From positions 1-11,432 of the forward strand of contig CBFGTA010000071.1 in assembly GCA_965651595.1 (NCBI GenBank): DNA of 11,432 nucleotides, read 5' to 3'. Source of the DNA: CBFGTA01 sp965651595. Lineage in GTDB: Bacteria > Actinomycetota > Actinomycetes > S36-B12 > UBA10799. Shown one piece after another: positions 1-5,643 of the stretch. Position 1 is the stretch's first letter; the number at the start of each line of letters is the position of its first letter. Below the pieces are notes generated by a model. It saw nothing but the letters and a program-made list of their open reading frames with translations, did no database searches and was not told the DNA's origin. The position numbers were made by a program, and so were the translations under genes.

Positions 1-172
1 GAGCCGACTCCGTCACTCGCAGCACGTCAACGCCGCTGTCGGACTCCACGTCGCGGTTGCGCGTATAGTCGTCGGAGCGTTGTGTGCGATTGCGATCAAA
101 TTCAAAATCGTCGTAGGGCTCGTCTTCCACCAGTCCGAGATAGACGGCCATCTTTCGCATTGCGCCGGGCAT
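1..172 (-). CDS. sepF: SepF, FtsZ membrane anchor (N-terminal part, gene runs off the window)
   Basis: Only the first 57 codons are present; the gene continues beyond position 1. The start at 172 reads MPGAMRKMAVYLGLVEDE, followed by an acidic stretch rich in D, E, Y and R. This matches the beginning of actinobacterial SepF: a short amphipathic membrane-targeting helix (GAMRKMAVYLGL), then an acidic disordered linker. The DUF552 core that binds FtsZ lies outside the window. In the family, SepF is cytoplasmic, binds the FtsZ C-terminal peptide and tethers the ring to the membrane; in Actinobacteria, which lack FtsA, it is the main early anchor. An AAGGAG Shine-Dalgarno 7 bases upstream favours the start at 172 over the in-frame ATG at 160. 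It sits 62 bases after yggS in the usual ftsZ-pgeF-yggS-sepF order. Recognition rests on the N-terminus plus gene order. Confidence 0.9.
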   Translation of the reverse strand, partial: MPGAMRKMAVYLGLVEDEPYDDFEFDRNRTQRSDDYTRNRDVESDSGVDVLRVTESA

Positions 173-179
173 ATTTTCT

Positions 180-185
180 CTCCTT
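180..185 (-). promoter_or_regulatory. Ribosome binding site of sepF
   Basis: On the minus strand the sequence AAGGAG lies 7 bases before the ATG at 172. It is a near-perfect anti-16S match and decides the sepF start in favour of the first of several closely spaced methionines (172, 160, 151). Confidence 0.8.
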
Positions 186-234
186 GCGTTGCTATGAGCC
201 GATCGCGTGGGGAATCCGCGTCCGGGTTCTGAAG

Positions 235-1014
235 TTACCTGACAACGGGCCGCGATCCGAGTATCGCCGCACCAATCCTGAGGTGTGTCGCACCTGCTGC
301 GACGGCCTCAGCAAAATCGTGACTCATACCCGCCGACAACATGTCGATGTGGGGGTACCGGGCTGAGGTATCAGCGAACACCTCAGCCAATTCCGTAAAT
401 GAACGTTCCGGATGTTCACCTTGGCGGGCCACACCCATCAATCCTCGCAGTCGCAAGTGATCGCTGTTGAGGACCGCTTCACAGAGGGCTGGGACTGCCG
501 CCGGAGCGACTCCCCCACGCCCGCGCACTTCCGGAGCCAAGTTGACTTGCACCAGACAATCGAGCGGAGGTCGGCTCTCGCGTTGGACTGCCGTCGCCAG
601 GGCCTCGATCACTTCTGCTCGATCGATGGAGTGGACGACGTCGGTCTGTCGAGCCACCAAGGCGGCCTTGTTCGTCTGTAGTTGCCCGATGAAATGCAGT
701 CGGACATTTGCCGGTCGCGGCACCCACTTGTCTCGCACTTCCTGAGCCCGGTTCTCGCCAAACTCACACGCCCCCACTTCGACCAGAGCCTCAATGTCGG
801 AACGGGGAAACTTCTTGGTCACAACAATGATCGCTATGTCCTCGGGAGAGCGGCCACAACCAGCGGCCGCAGTGGCCACTGCTGACTTGACCTGCCGCCA
901 CCGGTTCGCCAACGACAGTCGGCGGTCACTTTCGCCGCTGTCATTCACGGATTCGACTGGCGCGTTGGCGGCTGGTGTATTGGCGGCTGTCGTGTTGGCA
1001 TGGGCATTCTCCAT
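235..1014 (-). CDS. yggS: YggS/PROSC-family pyridoxal-phosphate homeostasis protein
   Basis: Encodes about 259 residues of the PLP-binding YggS/YlmE/PLPBP family, a single TIM-barrel protein that binds PLP and buffers the vitamin B6 pool; no catalytic reaction is established for the family. Visible motifs are VVTKKFP with the PLP-binding lysine (about K67), HFIGQLQTNK, VHSIDR, LRGLMGV, and the C-terminal phosphate-binding segment LSAGMSHDFAEAVAAGATHL followed by RIGAAILGSR. The protein is about 30 residues longer than typical at its N-terminus; this extension is made of NTTAA/NTPAA/NAPVE-like repeats and looks disordered. The start is uncertain: ATG at 1014 sits in TGATATG, immediately after the pgeF stop, with AGGTGG upstream, while GTG at 1023 overlaps pgeF by 8 bases and has GGAAGG upstream. 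It lies in its usual actinobacterial place between pgeF and sepF, and the close junction suggests co-translation with pgeF. Confidence 0.94.
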   Translation of the reverse strand: MENAHANTTAANTPAANAPVESVNDSGESDRRLSLANRWRQVKSAVATAAAGCGRSPEDIAIIVVTKKFPRSDIEALVEVGACEFGENRAQEVRDKWVPRPANVRLHFIGQLQTNKAALVARQTDVVHSIDRAEVIEALATAVQRESRPPLDCLVQVNLAPEVRGRGGVAPAAVPALCEAVLNSDHLRLRGLMGVARQGEHPERSFTELAEVFADTSARYPHIDMLSAGMSHDFAEAVAAGATHLRIGAAILGSRPVVR

Positions 1015-1015
1015 A

Positions 1016-1870
1016 TCACCCACCTATTCCCTTCCACCCGATCACGCCAGCCTGTCGGCCCGTGTGTACCCCGCGAGTTGACCATTGGTCGTTGTGTTCG
1101 CAGTGGTGCCGATGCGAGAACAACTGTGCAGGCCTTTCATACGTGCACGGACCTGCCGCGGTCGCATCGATTCCATGGGTTCGCAACTGTCCGATGAGAG
1201 TCCGCCGGATATCGATTCCCGCCCCGTCTGCTGTGGCAGCAGTCGGAACGTGCGCCGTTATCGTCTCGACGCGTTCGGCATTCGCGCGGTAGCAGCCTCC
1301 ACAGATCGTCGGCCCGACGCATGCCCGCATTCGGGAGGCGACAGCACCAAGGCTGATGCACGCCCGCACGGCTGCGCCCACCACGTCGACCACCAGCCCC
1401 TTCCAGCCACAGTGAGCTACAGCGATAATCCCAGCATCCACATCGGCGAGCACGACGGGCGCACAGTCAGCCGCCAAGGTGACTAGTACGTCATCGGGTC
1501 TGGCGCTCACCACAGCGTCGTAGGGGCAATCTGGCCGATCGTCCCCATGAGCTCCGGGCCCGAGCACTGTACCGTCGTTGGCAACTACTTCGTCCCGCAC
1601 AGCGGTGCGCACCCGCACTGAACTGCCGTGGTCGGCACGAATGAAGACGAGCGATTCCCGCGAGCATCCATACATGTCCGCCAATGCGGCCCGGTTTGCC
1701 TCGACATGGTCGGGGTCATCGCCCACGTGATCGGCCAGATTGAGGCTGCTCTTCACTCCCTGACTAAATCCGCGGTGGCGGCCGGTGAACAGGTACTCTG
1801 CTCGCTGGCCGCCACCGGGGATGGCGTCATGTCCGTGACGCAACCACACCCCATCCCAGGAGGATGGCAC
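1016..1870 (-). CDS. pgeF: Polyphenol oxidase/laccase-domain (YfiH, PgeF) family protein
   Basis: Encodes 284 residues of the DUF152 multicopper polyphenol oxidase family (YfiH/YlmD). Members have been described as purine nucleoside phosphorylase/adenosine deaminase-type enzymes, and E. coli PgeF as a peptidoglycan-editing factor that removes L-Ser misincorporated in place of L-Ala, which would fit its place beside murein genes. Motifs in order are LFTGRHRGFSQG and SLNLADHVGDDPDHVEANR (residues 27 to 60), the metal-site histidine in ADHG (H81), the cysteine in AADCAPVVLAD (C136), the histidine in AHCGWKGL (H153), and GPTICGGCY (about 186 to 194). The H/C/H set expected of the active site is therefore complete. 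The assigned GTG start is 11 bases after the ftsZ stop with only a weak Shine-Dalgarno (TAGG); an in-frame GTG at 1849 is an alternative that would lose only unconserved residues. A small hairpin covers this start region. It is co-directional with ftsZ and yggS. Confidence 0.92.
   Translation of the reverse strand: MPSSWDGVWLRHGHDAIPGGGQRAEYLFTGRHRGFSQGVKSSLNLADHVGDDPDHVEANRAALADMYGCSRESLVFIRADHGSSVRVRTAVRDEVVANDGTVLGPGAHGDDRPDCPYDAVVSARPDDVLVTLAADCAPVVLADVDAGIIAVAHCGWKGLVVDVVGAAVRACISLGAVASRMRACVGPTICGGCYRANAERVETITAHVPTAATADGAGIDIRRTLIGQLRTHGIDATAAGPCTYERPAQLFSHRHHCEHNDQWSTRGVHTGRQAGVIGWKGIGG
1851..1867 (-). promoter_or_regulatory. Small G+C-rich hairpin at the pgeF start
   Basis: CCATCC and GGATGG form a perfect 6-base stem around a 5-base loop, beginning right after the assigned GTG of pgeF and 14 bases past the ftsZ stop. 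No run of T follows, so it is not a factor-independent terminator. It could reduce initiation at pgeF or slow 3' decay of ftsZ mRNA; both ideas are inference. Confidence 0.35.
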
Positions 1871-1881
1871 GGCGTGGAGAC

Positions 1882-3066
1882 CTACTTGAGGAAGTCAGGT
1901 ACGTCGAGACCCGAGTCGTCAGCTGGCTCGTCAAACGACACGTTGCGGGTGCGTGAGGACAGAGGGCGGCCGATGTCAGCGCGCTTTTCCACAGACGTCA
2001 GGTCCACGGTCGGATCGCCGGGTTCGGAAGTCTTCGTGGCCGCCGGAGCTGCCGAGCCTGACTGTTCACGACCGGACCGTCCGCGTCCGCTCGCTCCGGA
2101 CTGCTTGCGCGGTTGAGGCTGCCCACCGTCAAATCCGGCGGCGATAACAGTCACGCGCACCTCATCTCCGAGCGTGTCGTCGATAACAGCGCCGAAGATA
2201 ATGTTGGCTTCTGGGTGGGCGGATTCCGCAACCAAGCGAGCTGCCTCGTTGATTTCGAACAGTCCCAGGTCGGAACCGCCCGCCACGCTGAGCAAGACTC
2301 CGTGAGCACCGTCGATGCTCGCCTCAAGCAAAGGGCTCGAGATGGCGAGTTCGGCGGCGGAGTTCGCACGGTCTTCCCCGCGTGCTGATCCGATGCCCAT
2401 CAATGCGGAACCCGCACCGTTCATCACGCTCTTGACATCGGCGAAATCCAGGTTGATCAGGCCTGGTGTCGTGATCAAGTCGGTAATCCCACTGACGCCC
2501 TGGAGCAGAACGTGATCGGCCTGGTGGAACGCGTCGATGACCGAAATCGAGCGATCGGTCAGCGAGAGCAAACGGTCGTTCGGGATGACGATGAGCGTGT
2601 CGACTTCGTTGCGGAGAGCTTCGATTCCACTCTCGGCCTGGGTGGCCCGGCGGCGGCCTTCGAATGCGAACGGACGCGTGACGACACCGATTGTCAGGGC
2701 TCCGAGGGTACGGGCGATCTTGGCGATCACCGGAGCTCCCCCAGTGCCCGTTCCACCGCCTTCACCAGCGGTCACGAACACCATGTCGGCACCTCGCAGG
2801 ACCTCTTCGATCTCCTGCTGGTGATCTTCCGCCGCTTTGCGACCGACTTCGGGATCTGCTCCCGCACCCAGACCACGGGTGAGATCGCGACCTATGTCGA
2901 GCTTCACGTCGGCGTCGCTCATCAGCAGCGCCTGCGCGTCGGTGTTGATGGCGATGAACTCCACGCCCTTGAGACCGACTTCAATCATTCGGTTGACGGC
3001 ATTGACGCCGCCGCCGCCGATACCGACGACTTTGATTACTGCGAGATAGTTCTGTGGGGCAGCCAC
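1882..3066 (-). CDS. ftsZ: Cell division protein FtsZ
   Basis: Encodes 394 residues of the tubulin-like GTPase that polymerises at mid-cell into the Z-ring, the scaffold for septal peptidoglycan synthesis. The N-terminus MAAPQNYLAVIKVVGIGGGG is actinobacterial. Visible elements are the nucleotide-binding GGGGVNAVNR (17 to 26), the tubulin signature GGGTGTG (103 to 109), RPFAFEGRRR (131 to 140), and the T7 synergy loop NLDFAD (205 to 210) with its catalytic aspartates. After about residue 317 comes a Gly/Ser/Arg-rich linker of about 65 residues, ending in the acidic C-terminal peptide DDSGLDVPDFLK, the docking site for SepF and, in mycobacteria, FtsW. The start is GTG, with AGGAAG 7 bases upstream. 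Its length is typical and no key residue is missing. It is preceded by 384 non-coding bases with promoter-like elements, so it probably has its own transcription control rather than depending on read-through from ftsQ. Confidence 0.99.
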   Translation of the reverse strand: MAAPQNYLAVIKVVGIGGGGVNAVNRMIEVGLKGVEFIAINTDAQALLMSDADVKLDIGRDLTRGLGAGADPEVGRKAAEDHQQEIEEVLRGADMVFVTAGEGGGTGTGGAPVIAKIARTLGALTIGVVTRPFAFEGRRRATQAESGIEALRNEVDTLIVIPNDRLLSLTDRSISVIDAFHQADHVLLQGVSGITDLITTPGLINLDFADVKSVMNGAGSALMGIGSARGEDRANSAAELAISSPLLEASIDGAHGVLLSVAGGSDLGLFEINEAARLVAESAHPEANIIFGAVIDDTLGDEVRVTVIAAGFDGGQPQPRKQSGASGRGRSGREQSGSAAPAATKTSEPGDPTVDLTSVEKRADIGRPLSSRTRNVSFDEPADDSGLDVPDFLK

Positions 3067-3132
3067 TTGGGTGCTTCCTCTCGTTCACCGTGCGCGGGGT
3101 CGCGCGCGAGCTTTGCGTGGACATGACACGTC

Positions 3133-3148
3133 AGGCCCTACTGGGCCT
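3133..3148 (-). promoter_or_regulatory. Hairpin in the ftsZ leader
   Basis: AGGCCC and GGGCCT form a perfect 6-base G+C-rich stem with a 4-base loop, about 67 to 82 bases before the ftsZ start codon. No T-run follows, so it is not a classical terminator. It lies inside the leader of any transcript from the promoter at 3241-3269 and may affect mRNA stability or translation (inference). Confidence 0.4.
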
Positions 3149-3180
3149 TGAACGTTGCGGGGAAGAGTCGACTTCGGCGT

Positions 3181-3221
3181 TCGTGAACCTCAACTACAGC
3201 TTCATAGTCTGCTGTTCACGA
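3181..3221 (-). promoter_or_regulatory. 8-base perfect inverted repeat in the ftsZ leader
   Basis: TCGTGAAC (3181-3188) and GTTCACGA (3214-3221) are exact inverted copies separated by 25 bases. It begins about a dozen bases downstream of the expected transcription start of the 3241-3269 promoter. It could be a stem-loop in the RNA or a split operator; the CGTGAAC core also occurs at 3366-3372, which slightly favours a protein-binding site. The regulator is unknown. Confidence 0.4.
3182..3199. repeat. 18-base direct repeat, copy 1
   Basis: CGTGAACCTCAACTACAG matches copy 2 at 3366-3383 at 16 of 18 positions, same orientation, 184 bases apart. This copy lies in the ftsZ leader and includes one arm of the inverted repeat at 3181-3221. 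Confidence 0.65.
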
Positions 3222-3240
3222 CTCGAATCCAACTACCTGA

Positions 3241-3269
3241 ACACTAGGAATCGGCGCAGAAGTCTGCAA
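3241..3269 (-). promoter_or_regulatory. Candidate ftsZ promoter, proximal
   Basis: On the minus strand TTGCAG (-35, 3269-3264) is followed after exactly 17 bases by TAGTGT (-10, 3246-3241). Both fit the actinobacterial housekeeping consensus (TTGAC-like, TANNNT). Transcription would start near 3234 and give a leader of about 165 to 170 bases before the ftsZ GTG. The -35 box lies inside an inverted repeat, suggesting control by a DNA-binding protein. This is pattern evidence only. Confidence 0.55.
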
Positions 3270-3285
3270 GGAACTTGCACAGACT
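3261..3285. promoter_or_regulatory. Inverted repeat overlapping the -35 box, possible operator
   Basis: AGTCTGCAAG (3261-3270) and CTTGCACAGACT (3274-3285) are inverted copies with a 2-base bulge and a 3-base centre, giving 10 paired positions. The -35 box TTGCAG falls within the left arm. The location suggests an operator at the proximal ftsZ promoter. It lacks a following T-run, so it is not a convincing terminator. Confidence 0.45.
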
Positions 3286-3336
3286 GGTCGCGTCTATTTT
3301 GACCGATTTCGCTAGCGCCACGGGGAAGGGTATTCA

Positions 3337-3365
3337 CAATTAGGACATTTCACCCCAACTGTCAG
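3337..3365 (-). promoter_or_regulatory. Candidate ftsZ promoter, distal
   Basis: On the minus strand CTGACA (3365-3360) is followed after 17 bases by TAATTG (3342-3337). The -35 box matches TTGACA at 5 of 6 positions; the -10 starts TAAT but lacks the final T of TANNNT unless the spacing shifts. Copy 2 of the 18-base repeat abuts the -35 box directly upstream, where an activator could bind. It is weaker than the proximal candidate. Confidence 0.4.
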
Positions 3366-3383
3366 CGTGAACCTCGACTGCAG
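3366..3383. repeat. 18-base direct repeat, copy 2
   Basis: CGTGAACCTCGACTGCAG differs from copy 1 (3182-3199) at only two positions. It is contiguous with the -35 box of the distal promoter candidate, so on the transcribed strand it occupies an upstream activator-type position. Confidence 0.65.
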
Positions 3384-3397
3384 ACTAACGAATACGA

Positions 3398-3459
3398 CCT
3401 GGTCTGTGAGACGTTTGAGACGTTCCTGGTCGATGAGACGTTGAGGTGCGTCACTGGTC
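3398..3459. repeat. Degenerate tandem repeat with 9- and 27-base periods
   Basis: TGAGACGTT occurs at 3407, 3416 and 3434, all offset by multiples of 9. The hexamer CTGGTC occurs at 3399, 3426 and 3454, spaced 27 and 28 bases. Together these describe about two and a quarter imperfect copies of a 27-base unit, the last running into the final codons of the small membrane-protein gene. Likely a local duplication; any function is unknown. Confidence 0.6.
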
Positions 3460-3729
3460 CAGCGGACTCGATTCCGGATGAGGAATCGGCGGCCTGGCCA
3501 TCGCCCAGACGAAGAACACCGCTGATACCCCGATCATCCCCATCCCTCCCCAGAGGTTGATGTTGATTCCCGCGGCCTTGGCGATATCAGCCGACGACGC
3601 GAACACTCCAGCGATCGTCACGATCACACCGAAGATGGCGAACAATGCCGCGATGTAAAGGCGCAGGTCGAGCAGCCGAGCTTGGCGCATACTGATGTTT
3701 GGTTGGTCTGGATCAGTCATGTCATCCAT
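3451..3729 (-). CDS. Small two-helix membrane protein, putative partner of the adjacent symporter
   Basis: Encodes 92 residues with two predicted transmembrane helices: LYIAALFAIFGVIVTIAGVF and, after a short hydrophilic loop (SSADIAKAAGININLW), GGMGMIGVSAVFFVWAMARP. The N-terminus is hydrophilic and acidic (MDDMTDPDQPN) with RLLDLRLY before helix 1; the C-terminus is short and proline-rich. I recognise the general type: small actinobacterial membrane proteins with an ININLW loop encoded beside sodium:solute symporters. I know of no named function. By analogy with other transporters that have small membrane subunits (for example DUF4212 or DUF485 partners) it may assist the symporter; this is inference. 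ATG at 3729 is chosen because AAGGAG lies 5 bases before it, while the upstream GTG at 3735 would overlap that site. It starts 57 bases after the symporter stop, consistent with a two-gene unit. Confidence 0.85.
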   Translation of the reverse strand: MDDMTDPDQPNISMRQARLLDLRLYIAALFAIFGVIVTIAGVFASSADIAKAAGININLWGGMGMIGVSAVFFVWAMARPPIPHPESSPLDQ

Positions 3730-3786
3730 CGGCACTCCTTTCGTGCTGGCTGTCGGGGGCAGCGGTCATGGGGCATCACCTGAGTT

Positions 3787-5517
3787 CTATCCGAGGAAAG
3801 AGAATGGAATGTACATCGCGAGGGCCAACACGATCGCTCCGGCACCGAGCACTTCCGGCTTCTTCCACCGAGGTACAGCTCTCATCTCCTCAGTGACATC
3901 GGTGATCTCGAGACCCTTCACCAGGCCAACCAACTCGGCCACAGGTTTGGGTTGGGTGCGGTAGGTCACCGCTACCGATACCACCAAGTCGGCCGCGGCG
4001 GCGGCGATACCCATCCACATCGCTTGCTGGAAGGAACTGCGGAACATGTCGTCATTCATGGCAGCCGCAATCCAGACCCCCGCGGCCGTGCCGATACCAG
4101 CGATGAGTCCGTAGAAGCCGGCCCAGGCTGTCATCCGTTTCCAGAACATGCCGAGGATGAACGTGACGAAAACCGGCGCCTGGAAGAAGGAGAAGAGCGT
4201 CTGCAGGTACTCGTTGATGTTGTTGTAGCCGGCAGCGATGAATGCGGTTCCGATCCCCACGAACACGCCGATGATGGTGACGACGCGACCCACGGACAGG
4301 TAGTAGTGATCGCTACGACCCTTGCGGATGTACTGCTGCCAGATGTCGTAGGTGAACACCGTGTTGAAGCTCGACACGTTGGCGGCCATGCCCGCCATGA
4401 ATGCCGCCACCAGGCCGGTCACTGCCACCCCGAGCATGCCAGTAGGTAGGAGTGTCTCCATCAAGAGCGGGATCGCATTCGTGTACGACATCAAAGGGTC
4501 ATCAACCTTGCCGAGGTTGGGAATGACCATCGCGGCGATGATTCCGGGGAGGATGACAATGAACGGAATGAAGATCTTCGGGTACGCACCAATGATCGGC
4601 GCACGGCGAGCCGCGGTAATGTCCTTGGCCGACAGGGCCCTTTGCACTTCGGCGAAGTTGGTCGTCCAGTAGCCGAAGCTGAGGATGAAGGCTTGCCCGA
4701 GGATGATGCCGATCCAGTCTCCGATGGGATTTGCTGCCGCGCCTTCTGCACCCTCGGCTGTCCCGGACCACGGGCGAAGCCAGTACTCGGGATAGTTGCT
4801 CAGGCGATCGATGGCTTCGGCTGGACCACCCACGGCTGAGATTGCCACGATGGTCAAAGGGATCAGTCCGGCGATGATGACAAAGAACTGGAGTACCTCG
4901 TTGTACATCGCCCCCGTCAGGCCGCCAGCCACAACGTAGAGCAATACGAGAACTGCTGCCCCGATGATCGCCGTAGGCAGCGGCCAGCCCAGGAGTGCCT
5001 CCAGCACGATCGCTAACGAGTAGAGGTTGACGCCGGCAATGAGGACCGCCGATACGGCGAAGGACGAGGCGTTGACGGCATGTGTCGGGCGGTTGTACCG
5101 CAGACGCAGGTACTCAGGCACGGACCGAACTTTCGAACCGTAGTAGAACGGCATCATCACGATGCCGAGGAACACCATCGCAGGGATAGCGCCGATCCAG
5201 TAGAAGTGAACGCTGGCAAACCCGTACTGGGCTCCGTTAGCCGCGAAGCCGAGAATCTCGACGGCACCCAGGTTCGCGGAGATGAACGCCAATCCCGCGA
5301 TCCAGGCCGGTATGGACCGACCTGATAGGAAGAAATCCAAGCTCGACTTGACGGACCTCCTGACAACGAAACCGATTCCGAGCACAAACGCGAAGTAGAT
5401 GAAAAGCAGGGTGTAGTCGAGCCACGTGAACGACAGTCGAACCTCAGACAGCGCAAGCAGCCCGGTCAATCCGCCGTCGGCGAAGTGGTCGATGAAGCGC
5501 ACCGGTTCCTCGACCAT
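3787..5517 (-). CDS. Sodium:solute symporter (SSS family, SGLT-like), substrate unknown
   Basis: Encodes 576 residues, hydrophobic throughout with about 13 to 14 transmembrane helices, as expected of the sodium:solute symporter family (LeuT fold). Family features are FFLSGRSIPAWIAGLAFISA with NLGAVEILGF (62 to 90) in the first core helix, VRSVPEYLRLRYN (130 to 142), YWTTNFAEVQRALSAKD (283 to 299), and GMAANVSSFNTVFTYDIW (376 to 393), where S382 and S383 align in position with the Na2-site serines of SGLT-type transporters. These fit a Na+-driven importer closer to the SGLT (sugar/inositol-like) branch than to the PutP or PanF branches, but the substrate cannot be read from sequence. The ATG at 5517 has GGAGG 5 bases upstream. 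It lies 126 bases after ftsQ and 57 before the small membrane-protein gene, in the same orientation as the division genes. A transporter between ftsQ and ftsZ is unusual. Confidence 0.93.
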   Translation of the reverse strand: MVEEPVRFIDHFADGGLTGLLALSEVRLSFTWLDYTLLFIYFAFVLGIGFVVRRSVKSSLDFFLSGRSIPAWIAGLAFISANLGAVEILGFAANGAQYGFASVHFYWIGAIPAMVFLGIVMMPFYYGSKVRSVPEYLRLRYNRPTHAVNASSFAVSAVLIAGVNLYSLAIVLEALLGWPLPTAIIGAAVLVLLYVVAGGLTGAMYNEVLQFFVIIAGLIPLTIVAISAVGGPAEAIDRLSNYPEYWLRPWSGTAEGAEGAAANPIGDWIGIILGQAFILSFGYWTTNFAEVQRALSAKDITAARRAPIIGAYPKIFIPFIVILPGIIAAMVIPNLGKVDDPLMSYTNAIPLLMETLLPTGMLGVAVTGLVAAFMAGMAANVSSFNTVFTYDIWQQYIRKGRSDHYYLSVGRVVTIIGVFVGIGTAFIAAGYNNINEYLQTLFSFFQAPVFVTFILGMFWKRMTAWAGFYGLIAGIGTAAGVWIAAAMNDDMFRSSFQQAMWMGIAAAAADLVVSVAVTYRTQPKPVAELVGLVKGLEITDVTEEMRAVPRWKKPEVLGAGAIVLALAMYIPFSFLG

Positions 5518-5643
5518 TTTCCCTCCACGATGGGCACAGGGACCCGATCAGGGCCTCGACACAGCACGATTGTGGCGCGCTCGACTAGGAGAACGCGCAT
5601 TTTGTGGATAGGAGCCTGAAATCTCTTGCAGCGAACGAGCGTG
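5518..5643 (-). other. ftsQ-symporter intergenic spacer
   Basis: These 126 bases separate the tightly coupled murD-ftsQ block from the transporter unit. They hold the symporter Shine-Dalgarno (GGAGG at the 3' end). A weak GCGCG/CGCGC inverted pair with a long loop is visible around 5577-5600, but there is no T-tailed terminator and no promoter I would defend. Whether the transporter is co-transcribed with ftsQ therefore cannot be decided from sequence. Confidence 0.6.

Larger units (their letters stand above)
3067..3450 (-). other. ftsZ upstream control region (non-coding)
   Basis: This 384-base interval between the small membrane-protein gene and ftsZ has no credible coding sequence. It is visibly less G+C-rich in its central part than the flanking genes. 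It contains two promoter candidates, an inverted repeat over one -35 box, an 18-base near-exact direct repeat, two hairpins in the presumed ftsZ leader and a 9/27-base-period repeat at its upstream edge. The 7-mer AGTCTGC occurs at 3206-3212 and 3261-3267 on the plus strand and at 3379-3385 on the minus strand. I see no clear T-tailed terminator for the upstream transporter transcript, so read-through into ftsZ cannot be excluded. Confidence 0.8.

Noticed and set aside
1858..1866. AGGAGGATG on the plus strand, resembling a Shine-Dalgarno plus start
   Set aside because: Zero spacing between the two and no plausible plus-strand gene follows; it is the complement of the pgeF 5' end.
2512..3126. 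Plus-strand open frame opposite the ftsZ 5' half
   Set aside because: Lies over highly conserved ftsZ codons; translation shows no recognisable domain.
3125..3129. GACAC, a possible WhiA-type box upstream of ftsZ
   Set aside because: WhiA is known to act on ftsZ in Streptomyces, but a lone 5-mer is expected often by chance and its position in the leader is not diagnostic.
3261..3285. Factor-independent terminator for the transporter unit
   Set aside because: The inverted repeat has a bulge and a 3-base loop, and no T-run follows on the transcribed strand; an operator role fits better.
3952..4449. Plus-strand open frame opposite the symporter
   Set aside because: Antisense shadow in a G+C-rich gene; very low-complexity His/Glu/Asp-rich translation with no motif.
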